Positions 1-6,239 of a stretch of DNA of 14,469 nucleotides are shown here, piece after piece. Positions within the stretch are counted from its first letter, which is position 1, and every line of letters begins with the position of its first letter. Below the pieces are notes generated by a model. That model searched no databases and was not told where the DNA came from. It saw only the letters and a program-made list of their open reading frames with translations. This DNA is from HKST-UBA85 sp035654775 (GTDB lineage Bacteria > Bacteroidota > Bacteroidia > Flavobacteriales > Flavobacteriaceae), in NCBI GenBank assembly GCA_035654775.1, contig DASRWB010000059.1:1-14469 (forward strand). The letters are read 5' to 3'. Made by a program: the position numbers and the translations under genes.

Positions 1-98
1 TCTTCTTCCGTAAGTACCGGCGTGGCGTTGTCGTCATCCGAACAGGCCGTTAGAAAAGAAATTAAAAGGGATAATACTAAAATGGAGAATCGTCTCAT
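1..98 (-). CDS. Surface lipoprotein, N-terminal fragment (runs off left edge)
   Basis: Reading the minus strand from the ATG at 98 gives 32 codons of an open frame that leaves the window. It begins with two Arg, then a hydrophobic stretch (about residues 4-16), then the lipobox LTAC with the lipidated Cys at residue 19. The residues straight after Cys are SDDDN. In Bacteroidota, a Ser followed by acidic residues next to this Cys is a known lipoprotein export signal that sends the protein to the outer face of the outer membrane, so surface exposure is likely. The gene starts 34 bp downstream of the cytochrome c stop codon on the same strand, so the two are probably one operon. The mature domain lies outside the window, so function cannot be assigned. 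Confidence 0.8.
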   Translation of the reverse strand, partial: MRRFSILVLSLLISFLTACSDDDNATPVLTEE

Positions 99-132
99 AG
101 CTTTTGTTTTTATAAGGGTTAATAATGAGTTG

Positions 133-1113
133 TTAAGGAGAAGCAGCGGGCGTAAAGCGCTCGACCACATTTTCATAAGGTTCCAGCGTACGCAGGTAGG
201 CGTAAATGGCGCTGAGGTCTTCGGTAGTCATGCCGGCGTACATAGCCCAGGGCATCAGCGTTTGCAGTTCGCCGGGTTGTACCGTAGGAAGCACATAACT
301 GCTGTCGGCATACTTTGTAAACAGTTCCAGAAAGGCTTCTTCGGTGGTATGCTTTAAGCCCGTTTCGTGAGGGGTCAGGTTAGGCGTGCGCACGATACTG
401 CCATCGGGAAAGGTAAATTCCCTGCCGCCGCCGCCCATAGGACCGGTAAACTTGCCGCCTTCAAAACGGGTATGACATTCGGCACAGGCTGCCGCCGTAA
501 ACATATACTTGCCGTAGGCCACGGTGTGGGAAATCGCCGGCTTGGTACTGAGCGTGGCTTCTTTAGGCAGGGTACGCAAGATAAAACGAAACGGAAAATC
601 GGCCTCCGATGCCGGATGCTCACTCGCTACCGGCTCCAGCGTACGCAGGTAGGCAATCACCGCTTCAATGTCTTCACGGTCCAGTTGCCCGAAATTGTGA
701 TACGGCATCACCGGGAATATAGGCTCGCCGTCGCGCTTTACCCCCGTGGTAATCAACCGAAACAACTCGCCGTCCGTCCAGTCGCCTATCCCATACGGGG
801 TAATATTAGCCGAAACAAACTTCCCCGGGAAGCCCATCTTCTGGTCAAATACATCACCGCCCACAAATTCCGTTCCCGGTTTTGGCGGTCCTGAAAACTT
901 CGAAAAATCCCGCTCCGAATGGCAATCGGCACACAGCATCACGTGGTGCGCCAGGTACTTCCCGCGGGCGATGCGTTCTTCGGTAAGGGCTACCTCCAGT
1001 TCAGGGGCATCACCCACATTGGGCAAGGCCTGACTTACATAAAGCAAAGCCAGCACCACCAGTACCACCAGCGTGCCGGCTAAATAAAGAATTCGTTTCA
1101 ATAGTGTGTTCAT
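133..1113 (-). CDS. Membrane-anchored di-haem c-type cytochrome
   Basis: This 326-residue protein has one N-terminal membrane anchor (about residues 8-28) and two cytochrome c domains. Haem attachment motifs are CADCH at 61-65 and CAECH at 210-214. Plausible distal Met ligands are M136 in the first domain and M287, M291 or M295 in the second. The two domains end in the same motif, AYLRTLEP, at 154-161 and 305-312, which points to an internal duplication. Such proteins carry electrons in the periplasm between dehydrogenases and terminal oxidases; the partner here is unknown. An AraC regulator lies upstream on the same strand and a surface lipoprotein follows 34 bp downstream. The start is the ATG at 1113, directly before the anchor. 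Family identity is firm, but the specific electron donor cannot be told. Confidence 0.93.
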   Translation of the reverse strand: MNTLLKRILYLAGTLVVLVVLALLYVSQALPNVGDAPELEVALTEERIARGKYLAHHVMLCADCHSERDFSKFSGPPKPGTEFVGGDVFDQKMGFPGKFVSANITPYGIGDWTDGELFRLITTGVKRDGEPIFPVMPYHNFGQLDREDIEAVIAYLRTLEPVASEHPASEADFPFRFILRTLPKEATLSTKPAISHTVAYGKYMFTAAACAECHTRFEGGKFTGPMGGGGREFTFPDGSIVRTPNLTPHETGLKHTTEEAFLELFTKYADSSYVLPTVQPGELQTLMPWAMYAGMTTEDLSAIYAYLRTLEPYENVVERFTPAASP

Positions 1114-1145
1114 CAGTTTTTAAAGTGTTTACTCCGTGTTTTTTA

Positions 1146-1153
1146 CAAATATC
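1146..1153 (-). promoter_or_regulatory. Probable -7 box for the cytochrome c operon
   Basis: GATATTTG on the minus strand matches the Bacteroidota -7 consensus TAnnTTTG at all but the first base. It would start transcription near 1140, about 27 bp before the cytochrome start codon. The degenerate match lowers confidence, but a pair of direct repeats sits at the right distance upstream for an activator. Confidence 0.4.
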
Positions 1154-1170
1154 TATGCCACAGGAGGTTT

Positions 1171-1207
1171 AATCCATATAAAAAAGGCGTCAATTCATAT
1201 AAAAAGG
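1171..1207 (-). promoter_or_regulatory. Tandem 21-bp-spaced direct repeats, candidate AraC operator
   Basis: Two near-identical half-sites lie in the same orientation, AATCCATATAAAAAAGG at 1171-1187 and AATTCATATAAAAAGG at 1192-1207 (plus-strand reading). Their starts are exactly 21 bp apart, two helical turns, the same geometry as the classic araI half-sites bound by an AraC dimer. The nearer half-site covers the expected -33 region of the cytochrome promoter, as for a class II activator. The neighbouring regulator gene at 1242-2039 is the obvious candidate ligand. Binding itself is inferred. Confidence 0.5.
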
Positions 1208-1241
1208 GAATAACACAAAAAACAACCGTAACAAAACCGCC

Positions 1242-2039
1242 CTACACTACCCGGAAATCGGTAGGGGCTTTTCCGGTGCTTTTCTTAAAAAAACTGCTGA
1301 AGTGAAAAGGTTCCTGAAAGCCTAGGTACAGGGCAATCTCCTTAATGCTTTTGTCGGTAAACTTCAGGTCGCGCCGCGCGTGAATAAGCAACTGATCCTT
1401 GATGAGTTGCTTGGCGGTTACACCCATCACTTTTTTGACCAGGAAGTTCAGGTGCTTGGGTGTAAGGTGCATGTGCCGGGCATAATCGCTTACTTTATGC
1501 CACTCGGTATAGTGGGCGGCCACCAGGTTTTTGTATTGGAGTACCACTTGAAGGTCTCGGGAGTTTTCTTCCTTGTTGGGGTCAATATTACAGGTGCTGT
1601 CACAGTACACCAGAATGGTACGCAACAGCGAAAACATCCCGCTTTCTTTATTGGGAATTTCAGAGCCCGCCATTTCGTCTATCATCTCAAACAAGGCCTG
1701 AATGCGCTGTCCTATTTTGGGACTCAGCACAATTTTAGGCACCTGTCCGGTGGCGTAATACACCTTGGCATCTTTGATAATTAACGGCTCAAAACCCAAA
1801 AGGTCAAAGTAGTACTTGCTGAATTCCAGTACCCAGCCGCAAACGTGCTTTTTACAGTCCAGTTGAATGTCCTGCTGTGGAATACTAAACACAATAAGGT
1901 TGGGATACCCCGTAATGGTTTTACCGGATATACGCACGGCTTCCAGTCCTTCCGAAAACCAAAACACACGGTAATACTCCCGCGAACTACGCAGGTCTAT
2001 TTTAGGTGAAAGCGCTTTGATTTCTAAGTGTTTTTTCAT
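1242..2039 (-). CDS. AraC-family transcriptional regulator
   Basis: With the ATG at 2039 this is 265 residues, a normal size for the family. The C-terminal third holds both helix-turn-helix units of an AraC DNA-binding domain: residues about 183-206 (VSDYARHMHLTPKHLNFLVK) and 231-256 (SIKEIALYLGF, then the PFHFSSFFKKSTG signature). The N-terminal part (about 1-150) resembles the small beta-rich ligand-sensing or dimerisation domain of this family, but no ligand can be named. The frame can be extended to a TTG at 2072, but that would leave almost no leader after the -7 box at 2085-2092, so I prefer the ATG. The gene lies directly upstream of the cytochrome on the same strand, with a repeated operator-like element in between, so it likely controls that operon. 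Confidence 0.93.
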   Translation of the reverse strand: MKKHLEIKALSPKIDLRSSREYYRVFWFSEGLEAVRISGKTITGYPNLIVFSIPQQDIQLDCKKHVCGWVLEFSKYYFDLLGFEPLIIKDAKVYYATGQVPKIVLSPKIGQRIQALFEMIDEMAGSEIPNKESGMFSLLRTILVYCDSTCNIDPNKEENSRDLQVVLQYKNLVAAHYTEWHKVSDYARHMHLTPKHLNFLVKKVMGVTAKQLIKDQLLIHARRDLKFTDKSIKEIALYLGFQEPFHFSSFFKKSTGKAPTDFRVV

Positions 2040-2084
2040 GATTTTTGGCTCAAAAACAATGGGGTTACACAACCATCACGGCTT

Positions 2085-2092
2085 TAAATATA
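2085..2092 (-). promoter_or_regulatory. Probable -7 box for the AraC regulator
   Basis: TATATTTA on the minus strand is a 7-of-8 match to TAnnTTTG. It predicts a transcript start near 2079, about 40 bp before the preferred ATG at 2039. No convincing -33 TTG element is visible. Confidence 0.4.
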
Positions 2093-2112
2093 CAGGTTTT
2101 TTTTGAGTAGGA

Positions 2113-2130
2113 GCTAATCCTTTGATTAGC
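2113..2130. promoter_or_regulatory. Perfect 7-bp dyad between divergent genes
   Basis: GCTAATC and GATTAGC form a perfect inverted repeat around a CTTT centre. It lies between the promoter of the AraC gene (minus) and that of the small plus-strand gene, about 35-50 bp upstream of the predicted AraC transcript start. It could be an operator for a dimeric regulator or a short hairpin. No T-run follows on the plus strand, which argues against a terminator in that direction. Function is inferred from position only. Confidence 0.3.
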
Positions 2131-2189
2131 AGGGTACAGAATGCCCAAAAATACCTTATAAATGCAGATGCACCAATCGGAATATGCAC

Positions 2190-2197
2190 TATATTTG
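2190..2197 (+). promoter_or_regulatory. -7 box TATATTTG, start-defining
   Basis: TATATTTG is an exact match to TAnnTTTG. Transcription would start at about 2202, which coincides with an in-frame GTG. If the box is used, the ATG at 2184 is untranscribed and the message would be leaderless or nearly so. Confidence 0.45.
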
Positions 2198-2201
2198 CGC
2201 T

Positions 2202-2567
2202 GTGAAAAACTGTGTCAAAAAGGGTATCGCTTTACTGTTTATAGCCGTCTATGTACTTGCGGCAAGCAGTTTTGTGGCCGTATCTCAGGGAACCGGCACT
2301 ACCGAAAAACACACCCAAAAGCAAGACACGGCTTTTTCTTCGGGAATGGCTAAAGGGTTGGGTTACATTCCGCAACAGGAAACGCTGGCCAACAGCCTTG
2401 AAAATTTGCCTGCAGGAAATGAATTCCACTCCTTGTCTCAGGGGCTGCTCCAAAATGCTTGCATACACGAACAAGTGCAGCGCAAACAATGTACCCAAAC
2501 CCTGCAAAACGCCCGGATACAGTACCGTAAATCCGATCTTATTTTCCCTTTCCATTACTTCTGGTAA
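2202..2567 (+). CDS. Small membrane-anchored or secreted protein of unknown function
   Basis: I do not recognise this protein. From the GTG at 2202 it is 121 residues; an in-frame ATG at 2184 would add six, but it lies upstream of a perfect -7 box. The N-terminus is basic (KNCVKKG) and followed by a hydrophobic segment (about residues 9-28), which fits an uncleaved anchor or a signal peptide. The middle is polar and rich in Gln, Thr and Ser, and includes a Cys pair in the AC-IHEQVQRKQC region. The protein ends in an unusual aromatic tail, FPFHYFW, preceded by a basic stretch (QYRKSD). A C-terminal aromatic tail can mark outer-membrane or T9SS-related proteins, but that is speculation. The gene is divergent from the AraC regulator and precedes another small membrane protein on the same strand. 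Confidence 0.6.
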   Translation: MKNCVKKGIALLFIAVYVLAASSFVAVSQGTGTTEKHTQKQDTAFSSGMAKGLGYIPQQETLANSLENLPAGNEFHSLSQGLLQNACIHEQVQRKQCTQTLQNARIQYRKSDLIFPFHYFW

Positions 2568-2591
2568 TACGAGTCCAAGCAGGTAAAGAAA

Positions 2592-2626
2592 TCAGGCAAA
2601 ACCAAGCGTTTGCCTGACAATCAGGC
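2592..2626 (+). promoter_or_regulatory. Two mutually exclusive hairpins between small genes
   Basis: TCAGGCAAA (2592-2600) pairs perfectly with TTTGCCTGA (2609-2617). The latter's GCCTGA (2612-2617) can instead pair with TCAGGC (2621-2626) around a CAA loop. The shared middle strand makes the two hairpins alternatives. The plus strand has no T-run after either one, so this is not a standard terminator. It could be a transcript-processing or attenuation element between the two small genes. Confidence 0.3.
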
Positions 2627-2678
2627 GGCATAAAAAAGTTGTGGCCTGTGCTTCGTATAACAATAACAAGAATTAAAA

Positions 2679-3155
2679 ATGGATATAGAAACCACCCTTA
2701 TAGGAATCGTGTTGGTAATAGTTTGTGCCACACCTTTTATAGTACTAACAGCCGGAAGAAAAAAAGCCGAAAAGAAAAAGCAAAAGGCCTTTTTTGACCT
2801 GGCGAAACACCACGGCTGCCAAATAGACCACTTCGACATGGGCAACCACAGCGTCATAGGAATAGACACGGCTCAAAATACCGTACTGTTTTACAAACAA
2901 ACCCCCGAGGGTACGCAGCAGTATTGTGTACCCCTGAAAGACATACAAAGCTGTAAACGCCGCGTAGTGAACAATACCCGAAAAGTAACCGAACGGTTGC
3001 AGTTGGTCTTGACCCCATTACCAAAGCTTCGGGAAAAGGGAACCCCGGAAATCAGCCTGGAGTTTTACAACGCTGAAGTGGAAATGCAACTCGAAGGCGA
3101 GCTGCAACTGCTGGAAAAGTGGGAAACCCTTATCAACAGTAAACTAAAAGCCTAA
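2679..3155 (+). CDS. Small single-pass inner-membrane protein of unknown function
   Basis: This 158-residue protein has one membrane helix (about residues 6-25) followed at once by a very basic stretch (RKKAEKKKQK), so by the positive-inside rule the rest is probably cytoplasmic. The soluble part alternates short hydrophobic strands (VIGIDT, NTVLFYK, QQYCVPLKDI, RLQLVLTPL, EISLEFY) and ends in an amphipathic helix around LQLLEKWETLIN. That pattern resembles a PH-like or other small beta-barrel fold, but this is an inference from pattern, not a recognised family. The gene is preceded by a 111-bp gap with paired hairpins and followed by a strong terminator. The ATG at 2679 is the natural start because the membrane helix begins right after it. 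Confidence 0.75.
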   Translation: MDIETTLIGIVLVIVCATPFIVLTAGRKKAEKKKQKAFFDLAKHHGCQIDHFDMGNHSVIGIDTAQNTVLFYKQTPEGTQQYCVPLKDIQSCKRRVVNNTRKVTERLQLVLTPLPKLREKGTPEISLEFYNAEVEMQLEGELQLLEKWETLINSKLKA

Positions 3156-3160
3156 ACCCT

Positions 3161-3191
3161 AAAACCCCTTGCCGATAGTGCAGGGGGTTTT
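3161..3191. terminator. Bidirectional intrinsic terminator
   Basis: AAAACCCCTTGC (3161-3172) pairs with GCAGGGGGTTTT (3180-3191) around a seven-base loop, with only one G-U wobble. The A-run on the left and T-run on the right make it usable from both strands. It ends the plus-strand gene at 3155 and faces the minus-strand Fic gene that ends at 3222. Confidence 0.75.
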
Positions 3192-3221
3192 GGCCTTAAA
3201 CCCAATGATGATCGTGCTTTT

Positions 3222-4346
3222 TTATTTAAACAGCTTGATATAGTCTTCAAACCAATATTGTTTCCCTCTTTTCGCTCCTGTGATTTCTTTAAGAATTCCC
3301 AGATGTTCAAGTTCACCCACCAGCTTGTAAGCCGATGGAAGTGAAAGTGCTGTTAGGTCAGCAACTTTTTGAACAGTAATAAGTGGTCGTAAATAGAGTT
3401 GATGAATAACGGCCCTTGCGTTGCTTGTTCTTGCTCCTAAATCTTGAATTTTTAAATCTACTTCTTTTTGAAGTTTCATAATACCATCGAAGGTCACTAT
3501 ACTTGCCTTAGCCGTTTCAATGATTCCTACAAGAAAGAATTTAAACCATTGTTTTATATCGTTTGAGGTTCTTACCTTCATTAAGTTATCGTAATACAAT
3601 TGTCTATTCCTCTCGAAGAAGTCTGATAAGTAAAGTACGGGTTGCTTTAAAATTCCTTTTTCAACCAAGTAAAGCGTGATTAAAAGACGACCAACACGAC
3701 CATTTCCGTCTAGAAAGGGATGAATTGTTTCAAACTGATAATGTATTAATGCAATTCTTAATAAATGAGGTAATCTGATTTCAGTGTTATGCGAAAATTT
3801 CTCCAAATCTCCCATTAATCGGGGAACTTCTTGGTGAGGTGGTGGGATAAATGTGGCATCAGAAATTGACGCACCCCCTATCCAGTTTTGACTTGTTCTG
3901 AATTGTCCCGGTATTTTGTGTTTTCCTCGAACACCTTGAAGAAGGACTTTATGAGCCATTTTGATAAGTCTAGACGATAAAGGTAATTCATCAAGTGATT
4001 TGATTGTTGAATTCAATGCGTTAATGTAATTCTGAACTTCTTCCCAATCGTCTCGTTGTTCTTCCCTTATTTCCTCTTTTTCTTGTAAAGCATCCTCAAT
4101 ATTGGTTTTTGTACCTTCAATTTTACTTGACTTGGTAGCTTCCTTCACCACGTGCATTGAAATAAACAAGTCAATATTAGGAGTATGCTCAGAGTACATA
4201 TCAAGCCGACCAAGTTGCCTGTCTGCCTGACTTAATAGGTCAATCACCTCCATGTCATCAAGTACCCAATCCCGATTTATCTCTTCAGGAATAAAGCTTT
4301 TAAAGGTTCCTTGATCGATATAATAGCCCGCTTTAAAGTTTTTCAT
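3222..4346 (-). CDS. Fic family protein (class II, self-inhibited AMP-transferase)
   Basis: This 374-residue protein carries the Fic active-site motif HPFLDGNGRVGR at 209-220, with the catalytic His at 209 and the nucleotide-binding loop intact. An inhibitory motif [S/T]xxxE[G/N] sits N-terminal to it as SSKIEG (73-78), with Glu77 expected to block ATP's gamma-phosphate; this is the class II layout. The stretch PGQFRTSQNWIG (146-157) and the ATFIPPP flap region (165-170) are also typical. The C-terminus (about 305-374) looks like a winged helix (VQKVADLTALSLPSAYKLVG), common in this subfamily. Such enzymes transfer AMP from ATP to Ser, Thr or Tyr hydroxyls of target proteins; the target here is unknown. 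The gene stands alone, is AT-richer than both neighbours, and is followed upstream by non-coding AT-rich DNA, which suggests horizontal acquisition. No separate antitoxin gene is visible. Confidence 0.95.
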   Translation of the reverse strand: MKNFKAGYYIDQGTFKSFIPEEINRDWVLDDMEVIDLLSQADRQLGRLDMYSEHTPNIDLFISMHVVKEATKSSKIEGTKTNIEDALQEKEEIREEQRDDWEEVQNYINALNSTIKSLDELPLSSRLIKMAHKVLLQGVRGKHKIPGQFRTSQNWIGGASISDATFIPPPHQEVPRLMGDLEKFSHNTEIRLPHLLRIALIHYQFETIHPFLDGNGRVGRLLITLYLVEKGILKQPVLYLSDFFERNRQLYYDNLMKVRTSNDIKQWFKFFLVGIIETAKASIVTFDGIMKLQKEVDLKIQDLGARTSNARAVIHQLYLRPLITVQKVADLTALSLPSAYKLVGELEHLGILKEITGAKRGKQYWFEDYIKLFK

Positions 4347-4652
4347 GATTTTATAATTAACCTACCTGCTAATTTAAGAAAAACTCCGAAAACTTAAATA
4401 AAAAGAATACGTTTTAAATTTTTAAGCAAAATACTTTAATAAGAGGATTTGTTTTAAAAACAGCTCAACTCCGGGATAATGTCAGTTATCCCTAAAGGCA
4501 ATGGTATTTCTATTACGGAACAGACATACCGGAGATAAAGTAGGAAAAAAGAAAAAACCTGCATAAGTCATCTATCGTTCAGGAAAAATCAGACGAGCTA
4601 AACAACACGTGTAAAGACCATAAGTTCACAACAACGGAAACCCGACAACCCG
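4347..4652. other. AT-rich intergenic stretch without a gene
   Basis: About 300 bp separate the Fic start from the threonine dehydrogenase stop. I see no convincing open frame. A weak -7-like TAAATTAG (minus, 4369-4376) could serve the Fic gene. A perfect 7-bp inverted repeat lies at 4473-4492. Reading in any frame gives frequent stops, so if this was once coding it is now degraded beyond recognition. Confidence 0.6.
4473..4492. repeat. Perfect inverted repeat in the gap upstream of Fic
   Basis: GGGATAA (4473-4479) and TTATCCC (4486-4492) are perfect inverted copies around TGTCAG. There is no following T-run, so it is not a typical terminator. It may be an operator, a remnant of a mobile-element end, or chance. 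Confidence 0.35.
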
Positions 4653-5609
4653 CTATACTACACCCAGTTTCTCCTGAAGCTTTTCCAGCATGGTGGCCGT
4701 AAGGGCCGTAAGGTCATATTTCGGCTTCCAGCCCCAGTCCTGTTGCGCCGCACTGTCGTCTATGGAGCTTGGCCAGGAATCGGCAATCGCTTGGCGGTAG
4801 TCCGGAGCATACGAAATACGAAAATCGGGCAAATGCTTCTGAATCTCTGCGGCAAGTACTTTAGGCGTAAAACTCATCGCCGATAGGTTGTAGGACGTAC
4901 GGATGCCTATAGCCGCCGCCGGGGCTTCCATAAGCGTTAAGGTGGCCGCAATGGCGTCGTCCATATACATCATGGGTAAGGCTGTGTCTGCCGTTAAAAA
5001 GGAAGTGTAAGCTCCTTCTTCCAGCGCCTTGTAGAAAATATCCACGGCATAGTCTGTGGTTCCGCCGCCGGGCATAGTTTTCCAGCTGATAATCCCGGGA
5101 TAGCGCAAACTCCGTACATCTACACCGTAATTCTTGTGGTAGTAAGCACACCAAAGTTCGCCTACCTGTTTGGTGATTCCGTAAACCGTGGTAGGGGCCG
5201 TAACCGTGTGTTGAGGCGTGTGGTTTTTAGGAGTAGTAGGGCCAAAAACGGCAATACTTGACGGCCAGAAAACTTGCTTGATAAACCCTTCTTTGGCCAG
5301 ATTTAGCACATGAAACAACGAATCCATATTCAGGTTCCAGGCTTTCATGGGGTATTTTTCGCCCGTGGCACTCAACAAGGCAGCCATCAGGTAAACGGTA
5401 TCGATACCGTGCTTCTCAATACAGATTTTTACCGAAGCATAATCCGTGGCATCCACAATTTCAAACAAGCCGCCATTGACCACTTCGGCATTGCTATAGC
5501 TGATGTCGCTGGCAATCACATTCAAATTCCCGTAGCGCTCCCGCAGGGCAAAGGTAAGCTCAGAACCTATTTGACCACATGCGCCTATAATCAGTACTTT
5601 TGATGCCAT
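4653..5609 (-). CDS. tdh: L-threonine 3-dehydrogenase, short-chain epimerase-like type
   Basis: The enzyme oxidises L-threonine with NAD+ to 2-amino-3-ketobutyrate, the first step of threonine breakdown to glycine and acetyl-CoA. The 318 residues match the extended short-chain dehydrogenase type of this enzyme rather than the zinc-dependent one. The NAD-binding motif is GACGQIG at 9-15, the following acidic residue D35 (VIASDIS) favours NAD over NADP, and the active site has Ser117/118 (WPSSIAVFGP) and YGITK at 143-147. LLSATGEKYP (78-87), SLRYPGIISW (167-176) and PMMYMDDAI (212-220) are typical of the threonine enzyme. The ATG at 5609 begins directly before the Rossmann strand. No partner gene (kbl) is in the window. 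The gene is divergent from the lipoprotein operon at 5724. Confidence 0.92.
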   Translation of the reverse strand: MASKVLIIGACGQIGSELTFALRERYGNLNVIASDISYSNAEVVNGGLFEIVDATDYASVKICIEKHGIDTVYLMAALLSATGEKYPMKAWNLNMDSLFHVLNLAKEGFIKQVFWPSSIAVFGPTTPKNHTPQHTVTAPTTVYGITKQVGELWCAYYHKNYGVDVRSLRYPGIISWKTMPGGGTTDYAVDIFYKALEEGAYTSFLTADTALPMMYMDDAIAATLTLMEAPAAAIGIRTSYNLSAMSFTPKVLAAEIQKHLPDFRISYAPDYRQAIADSWPSSIDDSAAQQDWGWKPKYDLTALTATMLEKLQEKLGVV

Positions 5610-5631
5610 ATCTCAGAAAAGGTTTAAAACA

Positions 5632-5639
5632 CAAAAATA
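5632..5639 (-). promoter_or_regulatory. -7 box for threonine dehydrogenase
   Basis: TATTTTTG on the minus strand matches TAnnTTTG exactly. The predicted start near 5627 gives an 18-bp leader before the ATG at 5609. No clear -33 TTG is seen. Confidence 0.5.
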
Positions 5640-5709
5640 GCAAGTTTTTTGCACTGTAGTCCGAATTTCTAAAAGTTTTATAAGAATTTAAATATTACGT
5701 ATTTAAGAG

Positions 5710-5717
5710 TATATTTG
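5710..5717 (+). promoter_or_regulatory. -7 box for the lipoprotein-propeller operon
   Basis: TATATTTG is an exact match to TAnnTTTG. The predicted transcript start (about 5722) lies only about two bases before the ATG at 5724, so the first gene would have an almost leaderless message. It faces away from the threonine dehydrogenase promoter about 75 bp away. Confidence 0.55.
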
Positions 5718-5723
5718 TAACAT

Positions 5724-6239
5724 ATGAAAAAGAAAATAGGGATTTTGCTGGCATTCAGCGCGCTGCTCCCGGCGTGCCAAAACGCAACACAGGAGAAACA
5801 AGACCAAACGCAGGCTGAAACCGGCACTTACCGCCTTGCTCCCGAAGCGATAAAAGCCCTTTCCTATACCGACTACGTTTTGGATGCCAAGGCAACTCAA
5901 ACCCTAAGCGGATGGCAAAAATTCACCGAACTGGAAAACCATATAAAGACTTTCAGACAAGCGGATTTTTCCTTTTTGAACGACAACCATGAAGTGTTGA
6001 CGGCATTCTTAAAAAGCCTGCAGGAAACCCTGCCCGAAAAAATAAATACCCCGGCCGTAGCGGCCAGGCTTAAAGTGCTGGAAAATGCTTTTTTAAAACT
6101 GGAAGACCAGCTGATGCGAGCCAATGCAAAAGAAAACGAATTGTTAACTGCGGTTAAAGAAGTGCTTAATGCCTACGCCAATGTAAAACTGCAAATCAAT
6201 AAGAAATTTGAAAAAGAAGCTCAACAGATTACCAAATAG
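5724..6239 (+). CDS. Helical lipoprotein of unknown function, first gene of the propeller operon
   Basis: I do not recognise a named family. The 171-residue protein starts with a lipoprotein-type signal (MKKKIGILLAFSALLPAC) with the lipidated Cys at residue 18; the Pro at -2 is unusual but tolerated. The residues after Cys (QNATQEKQ) lack an acidic export tag, so it probably stays on the periplasmic side. Residues about 40-171 read as amphipathic helices with heptad-like Leu and Ala spacing (FLKSLQETLPEK, LKVLENAFLKLEDQLM, ELLTAVKEVLNAY), suggesting a helical bundle or coiled coil. The gene is followed without a gap by the NTF2-like lipoprotein, whose start overlaps it, so the two are likely made together. 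The start is well fixed by the signal peptide. Confidence 0.8.
   Translation: MKKKIGILLAFSALLPACQNATQEKQDQTQAETGTYRLAPEAIKALSYTDYVLDAKATQTLSGWQKFTELENHIKTFRQADFSFLNDNHEVLTAFLKSLQETLPEKINTPAVAARLKVLENAFLKLEDQLMRANAKENELLTAVKEVLNAYANVKLQINKKFEKEAQQITK

Noticed and set aside
22..894. Plus-strand open frames of 111 and 175 codons opposite the cytochrome gene
   Set aside because: They run antisense to a clear cytochrome c frame with two CxxCH motifs and have no family-like features, so they are shadows.
3222..4346. Fic gene as part of a two-gene toxin-antitoxin module
   Set aside because: No small partner gene lies next to it and the inhibitory motif is within the same protein, so a separate antitoxin is not needed.
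4347..4652. Remnant transposase or decayed gene upstream of Fic
   Set aside because: Six-frame reading gave only short fragments broken by stops, with no recognisable motif.
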